The position numbers and the translations under genes were made by a program. Positions 19,701 to 27,374 of a stretch of 64,000 nt of DNA are shown one piece after another. Position 1 is the first letter of the stretch; every line of letters starts with the position of its first letter. Location: contig NZ_CP124862.1 of assembly GCF_030013905.1 (NCBI RefSeq), positions 1,553,051 to 1,617,050 of the forward strand, written 5' to 3'. This DNA comes from Petroclostridium sp. X23. Lineage in GTDB: Bacteria; Bacillota; Clostridia; SK-Y3. Under the pieces are notes generated by a model. It was given only the letters and a program-made list of their open reading frames with translations, did no database searches and was not told where the DNA came from.

Positions 19701-19838
19701 GATACCTTTTATGGTAGATAAACTTCGCATTAAGTTATCACATAGGCTTTTATTATTCTTTAAGATATCATATTTGATTCTGATTCTTCCGGGTATATCC
19801 AACATACAATCACTTGTATATTGCTGCATATTTGCCAC
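16737..19838 (-). CDS. Cation-transporting P-type ATPase (Ca2+-ATPase-like, P2A) with N-terminal HMA-like domain
   Basis: A 1033-residue primary pump. Residues about 10-80 form an HMA-like fold without the CxxC metal motif (PGRIRI...TGKILVVYD), followed by a linker and a standard P2-type ATPase from about 135: cation ATPase N-domain, actuator loop TGEA (303-306), M4 motif AIPEGL, phosphorylated Asp463 in DKTGTLT, TGDGVNDAP, and M6 with NLVTEGIPALALG. In SERCA-type pumps the last motif is NLVTD and the M4 motif PEGLP; here they are NLVTE and PEGLT, so the transported ion (Ca2+, Mn2+ or other) is uncertain. It is divergent from the pump gene at 20582, which carries a homologous N-terminal domain. 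Confidence 0.85.
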   Translation of the reverse strand: MANMQQYTSDCMLDIPGRIRIKYDILKNNKSLCDNLMRSLSTIKGIVLANANSYTGKILVVYDVDRVTAFEIKEKIDTMIHPKTYIKHDNKVVKVNFRCKKPLSPQELRKTKNTLSDDYYEYSVKAAMHSSNASKSDQLWYTLPVEEVVKDLNSNVAVGLSADEPKKRLEKFGLNQFEQKKSESFITMFMHQFDGFIIKLLLGATGVSWILGQAVDAAIILGIIGLEAMLGVWQEYKAEKSLDALKEMSAPSARVLRNGIAAEIPTDRVVPGDILLLEAGDHVAADARLIDGYNMEAVEASLTGEAYPVFKNAKYIPDGDVPLGDRSNMVYMGTSIVRGKGSAIVTATGMSTEMGRIAAMLINTEQEKTLLQKDLDRLAKVIAWGCLGICGIITIGGIIGGQPSLQMLRTGISLAVGAIPEGLTSVLTIALAFGVQRMAKKNAIVKTLPSVETLSCTGVICTDKTGTLTKNEMTVKEIVTFDKDIQITGEGYNIEGEFYLNDTPIVVENHHDLELLLTASALCNDASIIRSDDKNYEIKGDPTEAALLIASEKAGLQLESFECYQRVHEIPFDSETKRMTAICHDPDGNYYAYAKGAVDTIINQCSRILTDNAVISLSDSIIEKIMDANEKMASKALRVLAVAYKPIDSSEAAENTQGEPEEGLIFLGLVGMMDPPRSQVKEAIQKCHQAGIKVVMITGDHKQTAAAIAQSIDMLTENGIVLTGEQLDKMSEHELSDVIDDVQVFARTCPQQKLKIVKAYKKKGYVVAMTGDGVNDAPAVKEANIGIAMGKSGTDVTRESSCMILTDDNFETIVRALEEGRTINRNIKKFMKYVLSGNLAEVLAIFLAAITGFPVPLVPGQILMINLVTEGIPALALGVDPPDKNIMQEPPRDANTSIFSKNLKKSIITRGIATGLTTLGVFGGTLLIGGSLMKARTMAFANLVSCQMLHAYECSSKNIGANKYLIPSIAISTGLMAASIYIPGLAGILGMIPLNTMDWLSIFLSTTILSRLDEFIRDLLYVTRLRGKPVLAR

Positions 19839-19872
19839 CTCATCAACAGTTTTAACTCTAATCTGCTTATTA

Positions 19873-20059
19873 TATAGATAACCAAGTGTAGAATTATAAT
19901 TCTCTACCTTATTATATTATGCGAGTTCTTGTAGGGGCGGACGACTCTGTCCACCCGCAGGTCACACAACAATGTACCGGGCGGACAGGGTCGTCCGCCC
20001 CTACGAATACTATTTGATATTACTTTGTTATTTTTAAATTTTATATTTGGTTATCTATA
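19873..20059. mobile_element. MITE-like element, copy 1 (187 bp)
   Basis: Perfect 13-base terminal inverted repeats TATAGATAACCAA (19873-19885) and TTGGTTATCTATA (20047-20059) bound a 187-bp non-coding element. Its centre (19931-20004) is a long GC-rich palindrome starting GTAGGGGCGGACGA. Similar elements lie at 27375-27595 and 39965-40172. It occupies most of the 372-base divergent promoter region of the two ATPase operons (19839-20210); the remaining stretch to 20193 is AT-rich and presumably holds promoters. Confidence 0.8.
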
Positions 20060-20210
20060 GATAACCATGTTCATTCAAGTCATATTTTATTATTATACAT
20101 AAATCAAATTTCTTTATTCAGATCGCTATAAAAAGCCATTAATTGGCGAATAATAAAGTTTACACTGTTTAAAATATTAATAATAAATTCATTAAGGAGG
20201 CGATCTGTAT

Positions 20211-20471
20211 TTGGAACCGCTAGGTTTTCTGCTGGGAATAGCTACTTTCGGTGTCGCGAAAAACTTCAAGCAGCCGCTGAGAAAAGCAGCGGTATTCGCC
20301 GCAAGCCAAGCCTTTACTCTAACCGATAGGGCTAAGGGTGTCGCATATGGGATTAAGGAAGAATTTGAAGATATTGTTGCCGAAGCGCATTATGAGCATA
20401 TGAAAAGGAGTATGATGAATACCCAAAGTTCTGAGGAATTATATCAACCCGAACAACAATCACAACAATAG
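20211..20471 (+). CDS. Small membrane-associated protein, PacL/DUF5132-like pump partner
   Basis: An 86-residue protein starting at TTG, 10 bases after AAGGAGG. It has an N-terminal hydrophobic segment (about 1-18), then a basic amphipathic stretch PLRKAAVFAASQAF and a helical acidic part ending EFEDIVAEAHYEHMKR, and a Gln-rich tail. The layout (one membrane segment, PLRKAA, then VAEAR/VAEAH-type helix) resembles PacL proteins (DUF1490) that sit beside P1B-type efflux ATPases in mycobacteria, and DUF5132 proteins in other bacteria. It is first in the rightward pump operon. The homology is judged by eye and needs profile confirmation. Confidence 0.6.
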   Translation: MEPLGFLLGIATFGVAKNFKQPLRKAAVFAASQAFTLTDRAKGVAYGIKEEFEDIVAEAHYEHMKRSMMNTQSSEELYQPEQQSQQ

Positions 20472-20482
20472 GAGGTGGCAAT

Positions 20483-20563
20483 ATGGCATTGATTAAAATA
20501 GCGCTAATGGGAATCATTATGTATTTCAGCTCAGTATTCATGGGTATGGTGATGTCAATTTAA
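20483..20563 (+). CDS. 26-residue hydrophobic membrane peptide
   Basis: ATG at 20483 follows GGAGGTGG with ideal spacing, and the ORF ends at TAA 20561-20563, 18 bases before the next start. The peptide is one Met-rich transmembrane helix (GIIMYFSSVFMGMVMS; seven Met in 26 residues) with a single Lys near the N-terminus. It lies between the PacL-like gene and the pump gene in a tight operon. A regulatory or stabilising subunit of the ATPase, comparable in size to KdpF-type peptides, is a plausible inference. Confidence 0.65.
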   Translation: MALIKIALMGIIMYFSSVFMGMVMSI

Positions 20564-20581
20564 CTTTGGGAGGAATACGGT

Positions 20582-22759
20582 TTGTATTATGCAAATCTAT
20601 CTGATAACAAGTTTGTTTTACCTGGAAGAGTAAGAGTTGCAATAAACAATCTCAGAGGAAACAAAACCTATGCAGATAAGATTATCTATTATCTTTCTGC
20701 AGTTCAAGGCATTCATAACGTATCAGCCAGCCATATTACCGGTAATGTATTGGTCTTATTTGATGAAAATGCTTTGGATGTTTACATTATTGAACAAAAA
20801 ATCACTGATATAAAAAACTTGAATAATAACATAATATTGCATAAAACAAACCTCTCACAGACAAAAAAGAATCCGATAAATGATGAGCAGAAATGCTTGA
20901 ACAAGTTGATGTTATCCGGCTCAGTATTAGCTGTTATGATGATAAAACAAATGTTTTTCGGCAGGACGTCATTAGCAAAAAACTATGGATTATTCTCCAT
21001 CGCCGCTATAACATCCATCATGACCGGTTATCCTATGTTTAGGAAAGGCTTGTCGCATTTTAAAGCGAGCAGGCAGATTAACTGCGACATGCTGCTGGGT
21101 CTTTCGGCATTAAGCTGTGTTGTACTTAGAGAAAGTACTTTGAGCTTGTTTACCATTACCATAGGTTATTTAAGCGAAGTGATTGAGCATTATACCCATA
21201 AAAAGTCACAAAATGCTGTTCTAGAATTATTAAGACATAAGTTTGGCTATGTACGAAAGATGATTAATCATAAGGAAGTTTATAGAGAATATGACAGTAT
21301 CTCTATAGGGGATACCCTTATGCTATATGAGGATGATTATGTACCGGTTGACGGAAGAATTATTCATGGAAAAGCTGTTGTCAATCATACGCTCTTAACA
21401 GGTGAGTCTGGCCCCATATATGCGCATACGGGGGATATGCTTTATTCCGGCGTTATCATTGATGAAGGCAGCGTTACAATAGAAGTTACCGATATAGGAA
21501 CCGAAGCGCAGTATAAGAAAGGTCTGACGCTAATAGACAACTCTTGGAAAGAGCACTTGGAAGCAGTCAATGTAGTTGATAAATACTACCATACTGTAAT
21601 GCCTTACGCTATTGCAGCATCCATCATGAGCCTTGTGTTAACAGGGAGCTTTATGACTTTTATTACAGTACTTTTGATCGCATGCCCCGGTCCGGCCTAT
21701 ATAGCGGCACCTGTTGCAATGCGGTCAGCTTTTATTACCGCGTGCAATCAGGGTATTTTGCTAAGAAATCCCGATAGCCTGGAAACAATAGGTACACTGG
21801 ATACAATGATATTTGATAAAACCGGTACGCTTTCTACCGGTCATCCGCAAGTGGTTGATATTATAAATACTGATTTTTACTCAGAAAATGAAGTACTGGC
21901 TATTGCCGCTTCCTGTGAAAAAAATCAGAATCATCCGGTGGCGAAAGCGCTGCTCAGAGAATCCAAGATGAGAAAACTAGCGTTAAAAGGTATTACAGCG
22001 CCTCATTATCAGATTGGCAAAGGAATATCCTGTGTAATTGATGGTAAAGAGACTATCGTCGGAAACGCTAAAATGATGGCGGATAAAAATATTACCTTAA
22101 AAAGTGCAAAAGCAAAAGAAAAACAGTTGAAACAACTTGGTCAAAGTCCTGTTTATGTAGCTCATAACGGAAAGCTAATAGGCTTAATAGGCATTAAAGA
22201 CACTATGAGACCTGAAACACGTTCCGCTATCAAGTATATCCGTGAATTAGGGATACAGGAAAATGAAATCATCTCAGGGGATGACCAATCAATCGTGGTG
22301 AACATGGCGAAAGAGTTGGGCATCAATGCTTGCTACGGTAATATGCTGCCGGAAAATAAAAGAGCTATCATTACAGCTTTAAAGAAGAATCATCGTATTA
22401 CCGCAATGGTAGGAGACGGCATAAACGATTGTGCTGCTTTAAGCGGCGCACATATAGGCATTACGCTGGCAGACCGGTTGAATCGTGAAACACTGGAATG
22501 CTCGGATGTAGTTATAATGAATAATAATCTTCAGTCCATACCGGCTTTGATAGATCTGGGCAGATTTACAGAAAGCAATATGCGTCAATCCTATCACTTG
22601 TCGGTAGGATTGAATATCATAGGCATTTTACTTGTTTTCACAAACTGCATCAATCCTTTTTTTGCATCATTTTATAAGGATTTAAACAGTTTGCTGGTAT
22701 TGATAAACTCGCTGCGGCCATTAAAGTATAAAATGAAATATCTGAGAGTAGGTGAATAA
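20582..22759 (+). CDS. P1B-like heavy-metal P-type ATPase with HMA-like N-terminus and CPG motif
   Basis: A 725-residue pump with a TTG start 7 bases after GGGAGGA. Residues 12-75 form an HMA-like domain lacking CxxC and resembling the N-terminus of the divergent pump at 16737 (PGRVRV...TGNVLVLFD). Transmembrane helices follow, then TGES (273-276), phosphorylated Asp412 in FDKTGTLSTG, the P1B-typical His-Pro (451-452, in NQNHPVAKA) and GDGINDCAAL. The membrane metal-site motif is CPG (368-370) rather than CPC/SPC/CPH, so metal specificity is open. The genes around it encode tiny His/Met-rich proteins that may be its partners. Confidence 0.85.
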   Translation: MYYANLSDNKFVLPGRVRVAINNLRGNKTYADKIIYYLSAVQGIHNVSASHITGNVLVLFDENALDVYIIEQKITDIKNLNNNIILHKTNLSQTKKNPINDEQKCLNKLMLSGSVLAVMMIKQMFFGRTSLAKNYGLFSIAAITSIMTGYPMFRKGLSHFKASRQINCDMLLGLSALSCVVLRESTLSLFTITIGYLSEVIEHYTHKKSQNAVLELLRHKFGYVRKMINHKEVYREYDSISIGDTLMLYEDDYVPVDGRIIHGKAVVNHTLLTGESGPIYAHTGDMLYSGVIIDEGSVTIEVTDIGTEAQYKKGLTLIDNSWKEHLEAVNVVDKYYHTVMPYAIAASIMSLVLTGSFMTFITVLLIACPGPAYIAAPVAMRSAFITACNQGILLRNPDSLETIGTLDTMIFDKTGTLSTGHPQVVDIINTDFYSENEVLAIAASCEKNQNHPVAKALLRESKMRKLALKGITAPHYQIGKGISCVIDGKETIVGNAKMMADKNITLKSAKAKEKQLKQLGQSPVYVAHNGKLIGLIGIKDTMRPETRSAIKYIRELGIQENEIISGDDQSIVVNMAKELGINACYGNMLPENKRAIITALKKNHRITAMVGDGINDCAALSGAHIGITLADRLNRETLECSDVVIMNNNLQSIPALIDLGRFTESNMRQSYHLSVGLNIIGILLVFTNCINPFFASFYKDLNSLLVLINSLRPLKYKMKYLRVGE

Positions 22760-22760
22760 A

Positions 22761-22997
22761 TTGGATGACATACAGTCATTTACAGAGGAATTCGATCATT
22801 CTTTTGAAAATTTACAAAACCAAATAGATCACAGCCTATCTTTGATCAATCATCATCCGGAACACAAAAAAGAGATCATCGATATGTGGGCAAAGCATAT
22901 TAAACAATTTACAACTTATGCGTTCCAAAGCAGTGAAAAGCATAACAACCGGGACGTATATAAGGCGATTACCAAGGCATTAATATTTAGAAGATAA
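22761..22997 (+). CDS. Small His-rich hypothetical protein in the pump operon
   Basis: About 78 residues from TTG 22761, which follows AGGTGA by five bases; a GTG at 22752 overlapping the pump stop codon is the alternative (81 residues). The sequence is soluble, helical and His-rich in its first half (DHSFENL, DHSLSLINHHPEHKKE) and ends in basic residues. No known family is recognised. Its position between the pump and the YtxH/PacL-like gene, with 17 bases to the next gene, suggests a metal-binding accessory. Confidence 0.65.
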   Translation: MDDIQSFTEEFDHSFENLQNQIDHSLSLINHHPEHKKEIIDMWAKHIKQFTTYAFQSSEKHNNRDVYKAITKALIFRR

Positions 22998-23014
22998 ATT
23001 TGGAGGTATGACAC

Positions 23015-23422
23015 ATGAACGAAATGCTAAAACCTTTTGGCTCACAGAGTTTTTTCATCGGTCTTGGAGTTGCTGCCATCGGCTATCTACTGGGACCTCA
23101 GATCAAAGAATCCCTTAGACCGGTAGCTGTGAAAGGCGTACAAGGCGCCATGGTGCTGTCAGACCAGACAAAGCACATGATGAACCAGGGCAAAGATACG
23201 ATTAATCATATGGTTGAAAAAACACATATGACAGGCGCTCAGCATCAGGTTCCTATGGACCAGACCAATATGTTTCAGGCGCTATTGAATGAATTGAAAG
23301 CAGAAAGAGAACATTCCAATAAGATTTTAGAAGAATTGAAGAACACCGTGACAGGTTTAAAGGATGAGGTCGCTCAGATAAAAACCGATGTAAATGGAAC
23401 TACCGGAAATACTATGCAGTAA
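23015..23422 (+). CDS. PacL/YtxH-like membrane protein with His/Met-rich linker
   Basis: A 135-residue protein with a hydrophobic N-terminal helix (about 12-30, FFIGLGVAAIGYLLGP), then ESLRPVAVKGVQGAMVLSDQ, which matches the same stretch of the 86-residue protein at 20211 (basic, Ala-rich). A His/Met-rich stretch follows (HMM, NHM, THM, QHQ, about 54-80), then a coiled coil (about 85-125). The start follows GGAGG. A membrane-anchored scaffold or metal chaperone for the ATPase is inferred. YtxH-like general stress proteins are an alternative family. Confidence 0.65.
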   Translation: MNEMLKPFGSQSFFIGLGVAAIGYLLGPQIKESLRPVAVKGVQGAMVLSDQTKHMMNQGKDTINHMVEKTHMTGAQHQVPMDQTNMFQALLNELKAEREHSNKILEELKNTVTGLKDEVAQIKTDVNGTTGNTMQ

Positions 23423-23535
23423 TTTTGCAAAAAAATCAAAGCTATATTTACACTAGAGTCAAGGAAAACAAATGAGACTTATAGTTAACAAGCTATATAT
23501 CACCAAAGCTTTCCTAGGGGCAGACAGGACTCTCT

Positions 23536-23681
23536 GAGACTACTGAAAAAGTGCTTGGTTGGTCGAAAATCAAACATGTGGACAGTCCCTCTGTTATGCC
23601 AAACCCGGGCAAACAGCAGGGTCAGTCCCCAAGTTCGATTTCCTCTATGTGCTGAATCGGACTTTTTCGCATCCTCCGATA
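23536..23681. repeat. GGGGAC-type dispersed palindromic repeat, degenerate copy
   Basis: This non-coding stretch after the pump operon has ends CTGAAAAAGTGC and GACTTTTTCGC in inverted orientation, with CAGTCCC and GTCAGTCCCC motifs inside. It shares its end motif (AATCGGACTTTTTC) with the repeat near 34446-34546. It fills most of the gap 23423-23697. Confidence 0.55.
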
Positions 23682-23697
23682 TACATTAAAATATTAA

Positions 23698-24291
23698 CTA
23701 ACATTCATTCAACGACATTAAAACACCGTATCCGTCGGTAATCTGTATTCTTGTCACACTTCCGTTCTGCACACTGAAATGCCAGCTTCCTTCAATGTCC
23801 ATGCCCAGCAAATACGCGATGATGTTTCTTATGACGCCCAGATGCGTTACAATGATTACTTTTCCGTGTTCATAGCTGCTCGTAATCTCATCTACCGCTT
23901 TTACAATTCTATCAAAGGTTTGTCCGGCACTTTCCCCTTCAGGAATGGTAAAATCTATCCAATTTTGCAGCCAGTGATCATGGAGTTCTTTATGGTTTTC
24001 TTTAATATCATCATAAATCAAATCTTCCCATATCCCAAAATTACGTTCTTTCAATCCGTCTAGAATTGTAATCTGCTTTTGATGATACTTATTGATTGCT
24101 TGCACCGTTTGCATGGTTCTTTTCAAAGGGCTGGAATAGATTCCTTCTATTTTCTCTTCCTTTAAAACCTTAGCGATATGGTCTACTTGCTTTATTCCCT
24201 GTTCATTAAGCGGAATATCGGTCCACCCTAAGTATGTACCTCTGATATTGCTGTCGGTTTCCCCGTGACGGACAAGAATGAGCTCTAACAT
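23698..24291 (-). CDS. cobC: Histidine phosphatase, probable alpha-ribazole phosphatase
   Basis: A histidine phosphatase superfamily protein of 197 residues; the phosphohistidine motif LVRHGETDSN stands at the N-terminus, with GLKERNFGIWE and VTHLGVIRNI (second catalytic His) later. The frame is open 37 codons upstream, but ATG 24291, preceded by GGTGAAAA, places the motif where the family has it. As the last gene of the cobalamin operon, behind cobS, it probably removes the phosphate from alpha-ribazole phosphate or adenosylcobalamin phosphate. A phosphoglycerate-mutase-like activity cannot be excluded from sequence alone. Confidence 0.82.
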   Translation of the reverse strand: MLELILVRHGETDSNIRGTYLGWTDIPLNEQGIKQVDHIAKVLKEEKIEGIYSSPLKRTMQTVQAINKYHQKQITILDGLKERNFGIWEDLIYDDIKENHKELHDHWLQNWIDFTIPEGESAGQTFDRIVKAVDEITSSYEHGKVIIVTHLGVIRNIIAYLLGMDIEGSWHFSVQNGSVTRIQITDGYGVLMSLNEC

Positions 24292-24455
24292 TTTTTCACC
24301 CCACACTAATAGAAAATGGACAATGGACATTGTACAATGGACAATGATTAGTGGATATATAAACTCATTATATCTTTTTGAGTCTGCTATTGGCAGGAAC
24401 ATATTATTTATATAAATAACACTAAGTACATTACAGTCAGGCGTAGAAGAAAAAA

Positions 24456-24522
24456 TGTGACATGGGGACGGTTTTCATGTCACAACGGTTTTGGGTGACA
24501 GGAGAACCGTCCCCGTGTTACA
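24456..24522. repeat. GGGGAC-type palindromic repeat
   Basis: TGTGACATGGGGACGGTT and its near-complement AACCGTCCCCGTGTTACA bound a 67-base hairpin between cobC and cobS. Just downstream (24313-24343), ATGGACAATGGACATT is followed by an inverted/direct copy, a second small repeat. The gap 24292-24556 has no gene. Confidence 0.7.
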
Positions 24523-24556
24523 TTCATTGCTTAGTGTGACGTATATAGATATTATT

Positions 24557-25297
24557 TTAAAACAAAATAAGTGCAAGAGTCAAAAAAATTGTCTGGTTTA
24601 ATTCGCAGGCGGCGCCGCAGGTATCGCCTGTCATACCTCCTATTTTAGAGGTTACAAACTGAACAAATAGATAGGTAAATATTATAGTTGATCCTATAAA
24701 AATAAGGCCTGTTAGATTGAACAATAAAAAAGCAATGATACCGGATATCAACGTTCCGATAACAATCTGATTGATTCCGCAGTAGTCAATAAAAGCTTTT
24801 CCTAACCCCTCTCCGCTCCGGGCATACTTTGACATCCCTGCTGAACACACCGAACCCAGCCGTCCCATTACAGGCATAATCAGTAAAACTTTTACAATTA
24901 CATCCTTCCCAAGTTCGGCAATACACACGGTATTCAACAAAAATATCGATACAATGGCAATCACCGCATTGGTTCCTACCCTGCTGTCTCTCATAATCTC
25001 CAGCATGCGTTCCTTTGAACGGTTGCTGAACAGTCCGTCAAAAGTATCTCCTAAACCGTCAATATGTAGCCCTCCGGTCATCATCGCATAACAGACCATC
25101 ACCACCGCAGCCGGGAACAATCCATGTGCTGCCATAGAGGATACACGATATATTAAGGCAATGAATCCTCCTATCAATAGCCCTATCAAAGGCCCGAAGG
25201 CCAAACCTTTTCCAAAATCCTCTTCGTTCACATCCAGATTGATGGCAATGGGGATTTGAGTTAAAAATTGAATCATCAAAATAATTCTTTTAAACAT
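24557..25297 (-). CDS. cobS: Adenosylcobinamide-GDP ribazoletransferase (cobalamin synthase)
   Basis: An integral membrane enzyme of 246 residues, the usual CobS length. It joins adenosylcobinamide-GDP with alpha-ribazole (phosphate) to make adenosylcobalamin (phosphate). The Asp-rich catalytic motif GGLHIDGLGDTFDGLFS near residues 75-92 and RDSRVGTNAV are diagnostic, and six to seven hydrophobic helices surround them. It is 19 bases downstream of cobU on the same strand. Confidence 0.93.
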   Translation of the reverse strand: MFKRIILMIQFLTQIPIAINLDVNEEDFGKGLAFGPLIGLLIGGFIALIYRVSSMAAHGLFPAAVVMVCYAMMTGGLHIDGLGDTFDGLFSNRSKERMLEIMRDSRVGTNAVIAIVSIFLLNTVCIAELGKDVIVKVLLIMPVMGRLGSVCSAGMSKYARSGEGLGKAFIDYCGINQIVIGTLISGIIAFLLFNLTGLIFIGSTIIFTYLFVQFVTSKIGGMTGDTCGAACELNQTIFLTLALILF

Positions 25298-25316
25298 GAC
25301 TTCACAGCTTTCTATA

Positions 25317-25877
25317 CTATTTTATTTTTATGGGGATTCCGGACACTACCAGATATACTTCTTCTGCCACGGCCGCAAGCTGTTGGTTCGCTCTGCCGGC
25401 AATATCCCTAAAAATCCTTGCCAGCCTGTTTTCAGGAACAATCCCCATGCTTAGCTCATTGGTCACTGCAATGACAGGCACGTCCATATGAGTAGTAATG
25501 GAAATCAGTTTATCTATCTCGCTTTTTACATGCATTTCAAGCATATTAATCTCATCCATCGTACAAGTATCCCAATCGGTAATTTCTCCTTCAAATAGGA
25601 TATTGGATGTCATGACAGTAATGCAATCGAGAAGGATTCCCTGGTGCCCATTGTATGTCCGCTTTATTTCGGTATCCAGTTCCTTATAGGTTTCCAATGT
25701 GTCCCAATATGCCGGACGCTGCTCTTTATGTTTTCTTATTCTATCTTTCATCTCATCATCAAAAGGAATGGATGTAGCGATGTACAGTATTTTCTCCCCC
25801 AACTCTCCGGCCTTTTTTTCCGCAAAGATGCTTTTTCCGCTTCGGGCACCGCCTGTAATCAATATCAATTTTCCCAT
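25317..25877 (-). CDS. cobU: Adenosylcobinamide kinase / guanylyltransferase
   Basis: A 186-residue bifunctional enzyme that phosphorylates adenosylcobinamide and then transfers GMP. It carries the P-loop GGARSGKS (residues 8-15), the YIATSIPFDDEM segment with the expected RxxxHxxxRP region after it (RIRKHKEQRPAYW, His used for guanylylation), and the NELSMGIVPENRLARIFRDIAGRANQ tail. It overlaps the 3' end of cbiJ by 13 bases, so translation is probably coupled. Confidence 0.93.
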   Translation of the reverse strand: MGKLILITGGARSGKSIFAEKKAGELGEKILYIATSIPFDDEMKDRIRKHKEQRPAYWDTLETYKELDTEIKRTYNGHQGILLDCITVMTSNILFEGEITDWDTCTMDEINMLEMHVKSEIDKLISITTHMDVPVIAVTNELSMGIVPENRLARIFRDIAGRANQQLAAVAEEVYLVVSGIPIKIK

Positions 25878-26629
25878 TGTTTTACTCTCTCCAATACTTC
25901 TTCAAATGTTGCGGCTATTAAAGGATAATCTATGTTGGGGCGGGCAATCACCATGATAGGAATGTTTAAATCTTGTGCAGCCAGCAGCTTGTTTTCCATT
26001 CCTCCGACACTGCCGCTATCCTTTGTAACTACTACCGCTGTATTACACTGTCTAAACATCTCGCGGTTCAATTCCCTGCTGAACGGTCCCTGCATTGCTA
26101 TGACTTGCTTGGGCTGCAATCCCAACTCCATGCATCGGCTCATAATTTCCGTACCGGGAAGTACTCGAACAATCAGCCGGTCTTTTTCATTTATTTCTTT
26201 TATTACAAACTTCAGATTATTACTTCCTGTGGTCAAAAATATCTTACCATTCATGCTGTTCAGCCGGTCAATCGCATCTTCAAAGGATTGTGTGACAATA
26301 ACATTTTCAAATTCTTTATAGTCTCCTTTTGCCCTTTCATATCTTAAGTAATGAATACCCGCATGTTCACAAGCGTGAACAGCATTTTCCGATACATTCC
26401 TTGCAAAAGGATGGGTTGCGTCCACTACAGCCGATATCTTCATATTATTGAAAACTCTCAACATATCCTCTTTATGCAGTTTTCCTTGAATGACGGCCAT
26501 ATTCTCTGATTCCGACACCAGTTCGGCGCCATATGTTGTGGCCACCGAAACAGCTGCCTTATAACCATGTTGTTCCAGATATGCAGCCAATTCCCTTCCA
26601 TCCTGTGTTCCTGCAAATACTAATATCAT
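25865..26629 (-). CDS. cbiJ: Cobalt-precorrin-6A reductase
   Basis: A 254-residue CbiJ/CobK family enzyme that reduces the corrin macrocycle with NAD(P)H. It opens with ILVFAGTQDGRELAAYL, then has the family's DATHPFA segment (about 70) and TTGSNNL (about 130). It starts within the cbiH stop codon region (4-base overlap) and overlaps cobU by 13 bases. Ribosome binding site GAGGATAT. Confidence 0.9.
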   Translation of the reverse strand: MILVFAGTQDGRELAAYLEQHGYKAAVSVATTYGAELVSESENMAVIQGKLHKEDMLRVFNNMKISAVVDATHPFARNVSENAVHACEHAGIHYLRYERAKGDYKEFENVIVTQSFEDAIDRLNSMNGKIFLTTGSNNLKFVIKEINEKDRLIVRVLPGTEIMSRCMELGLQPKQVIAMQGPFSRELNREMFRQCNTAVVVTKDSGSVGGMENKLLAAQDLNIPIMVIARPNIDYPLIAATFEEVLERVKQWEN

Positions 26630-27360
26630 AACCGATATCCTCTTGGAGTGATGATTTTCCCTTCATGAATATAAGTGGTAGAATTCCCGATAATAACCAC
26701 CGAAAGCATATCTATATCATACTCTAACATCTTGTCGAGGGTGGTTATTTGTATCTCCTGCCCTTCTCTCTGAGCGTTTCGCACAATTCCCACCGGTGTT
26801 TGAGCCGACTTATATTTTCTCATGACCTCTTGTGCTTTTACAATTTGCTGTGTACGCCCATGACTTTTTGGATTGTATAGTGCGATAATAAAATCTCCCT
26901 GTGCTGCACATTCCAATCTTTTTTCAATAACCTCCCATGATGTTAACAGGTCACTCAAGCTGATTACCGCAAAATCATGCATGACCGGTGCCCCTAATAC
27001 CGATGCTGCCGCATTTACCGCTGAAATTCCAGGGATTACTTCAACTTCTACATCAGCACCGGCTTCTTTCACAACCTCCAGCATGATTCCTGCCATACCA
27101 TACACTCCTGCATCCCCGCTGCTGATAAGAGAAACCCGTTTCCCTTCCAAAGCTTTTTCTAACGCCAATCTGCATCGGTCCAGTTCCTTTTTCATTCCGG
27201 AGCTTTCAACTTCTTTGTTTTTTACTAAATCTTCGATAAATTCAATATATGTTTTATACCCTACTATGACTTCCGATTCCTCTAGTGCTTGTAATGCCTT
27301 AATCGTCATATGACTCCGGCCTCCGGGTCCAAGCCCCACGACATAAATTTTTCCTGACAT
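26626..27360 (-). CDS. cbiH: Cobalt-precorrin-3B C17-methyltransferase
   Basis: A SAM-dependent tetrapyrrole methylase of 244 residues, responsible for ring contraction with C17 methylation. Features are VVGLGPGG at the N-terminus, SSGDAGVYGMAG, PGISAVNAAAS, and IALYNPKSHGR. The open frame extends 57 codons further, but that part reads through the MITE at 27375; ATG 27360 with GGAGG in front is the true start. The gap of 254 bases to cbiG is almost filled by that MITE, an odd break in an otherwise overlapping operon. Confidence 0.92.
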   Translation of the reverse strand: MSGKIYVVGLGPGGRSHMTIKALQALEESEVIVGYKTYIEFIEDLVKNKEVESSGMKKELDRCRLALEKALEGKRVSLISSGDAGVYGMAGIMLEVVKEAGADVEVEVIPGISAVNAAASVLGAPVMHDFAVISLSDLLTSWEVIEKRLECAAQGDFIIALYNPKSHGRTQQIVKAQEVMRKYKSAQTPVGIVRNAQREGQEIQITTLDKMLEYDIDMLSVVIIGNSTTYIHEGKIITPRGYRL

Positions 27361-27374
27361 ACATAACCTCCACT

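Noticed and set aside
24313..24343. CRISPR-like short repeats (ATGGACAATGGACA)
   Set aside because: Only two units, directly adjacent and partly inverted, with no spacers; a simple intergenic repeat.
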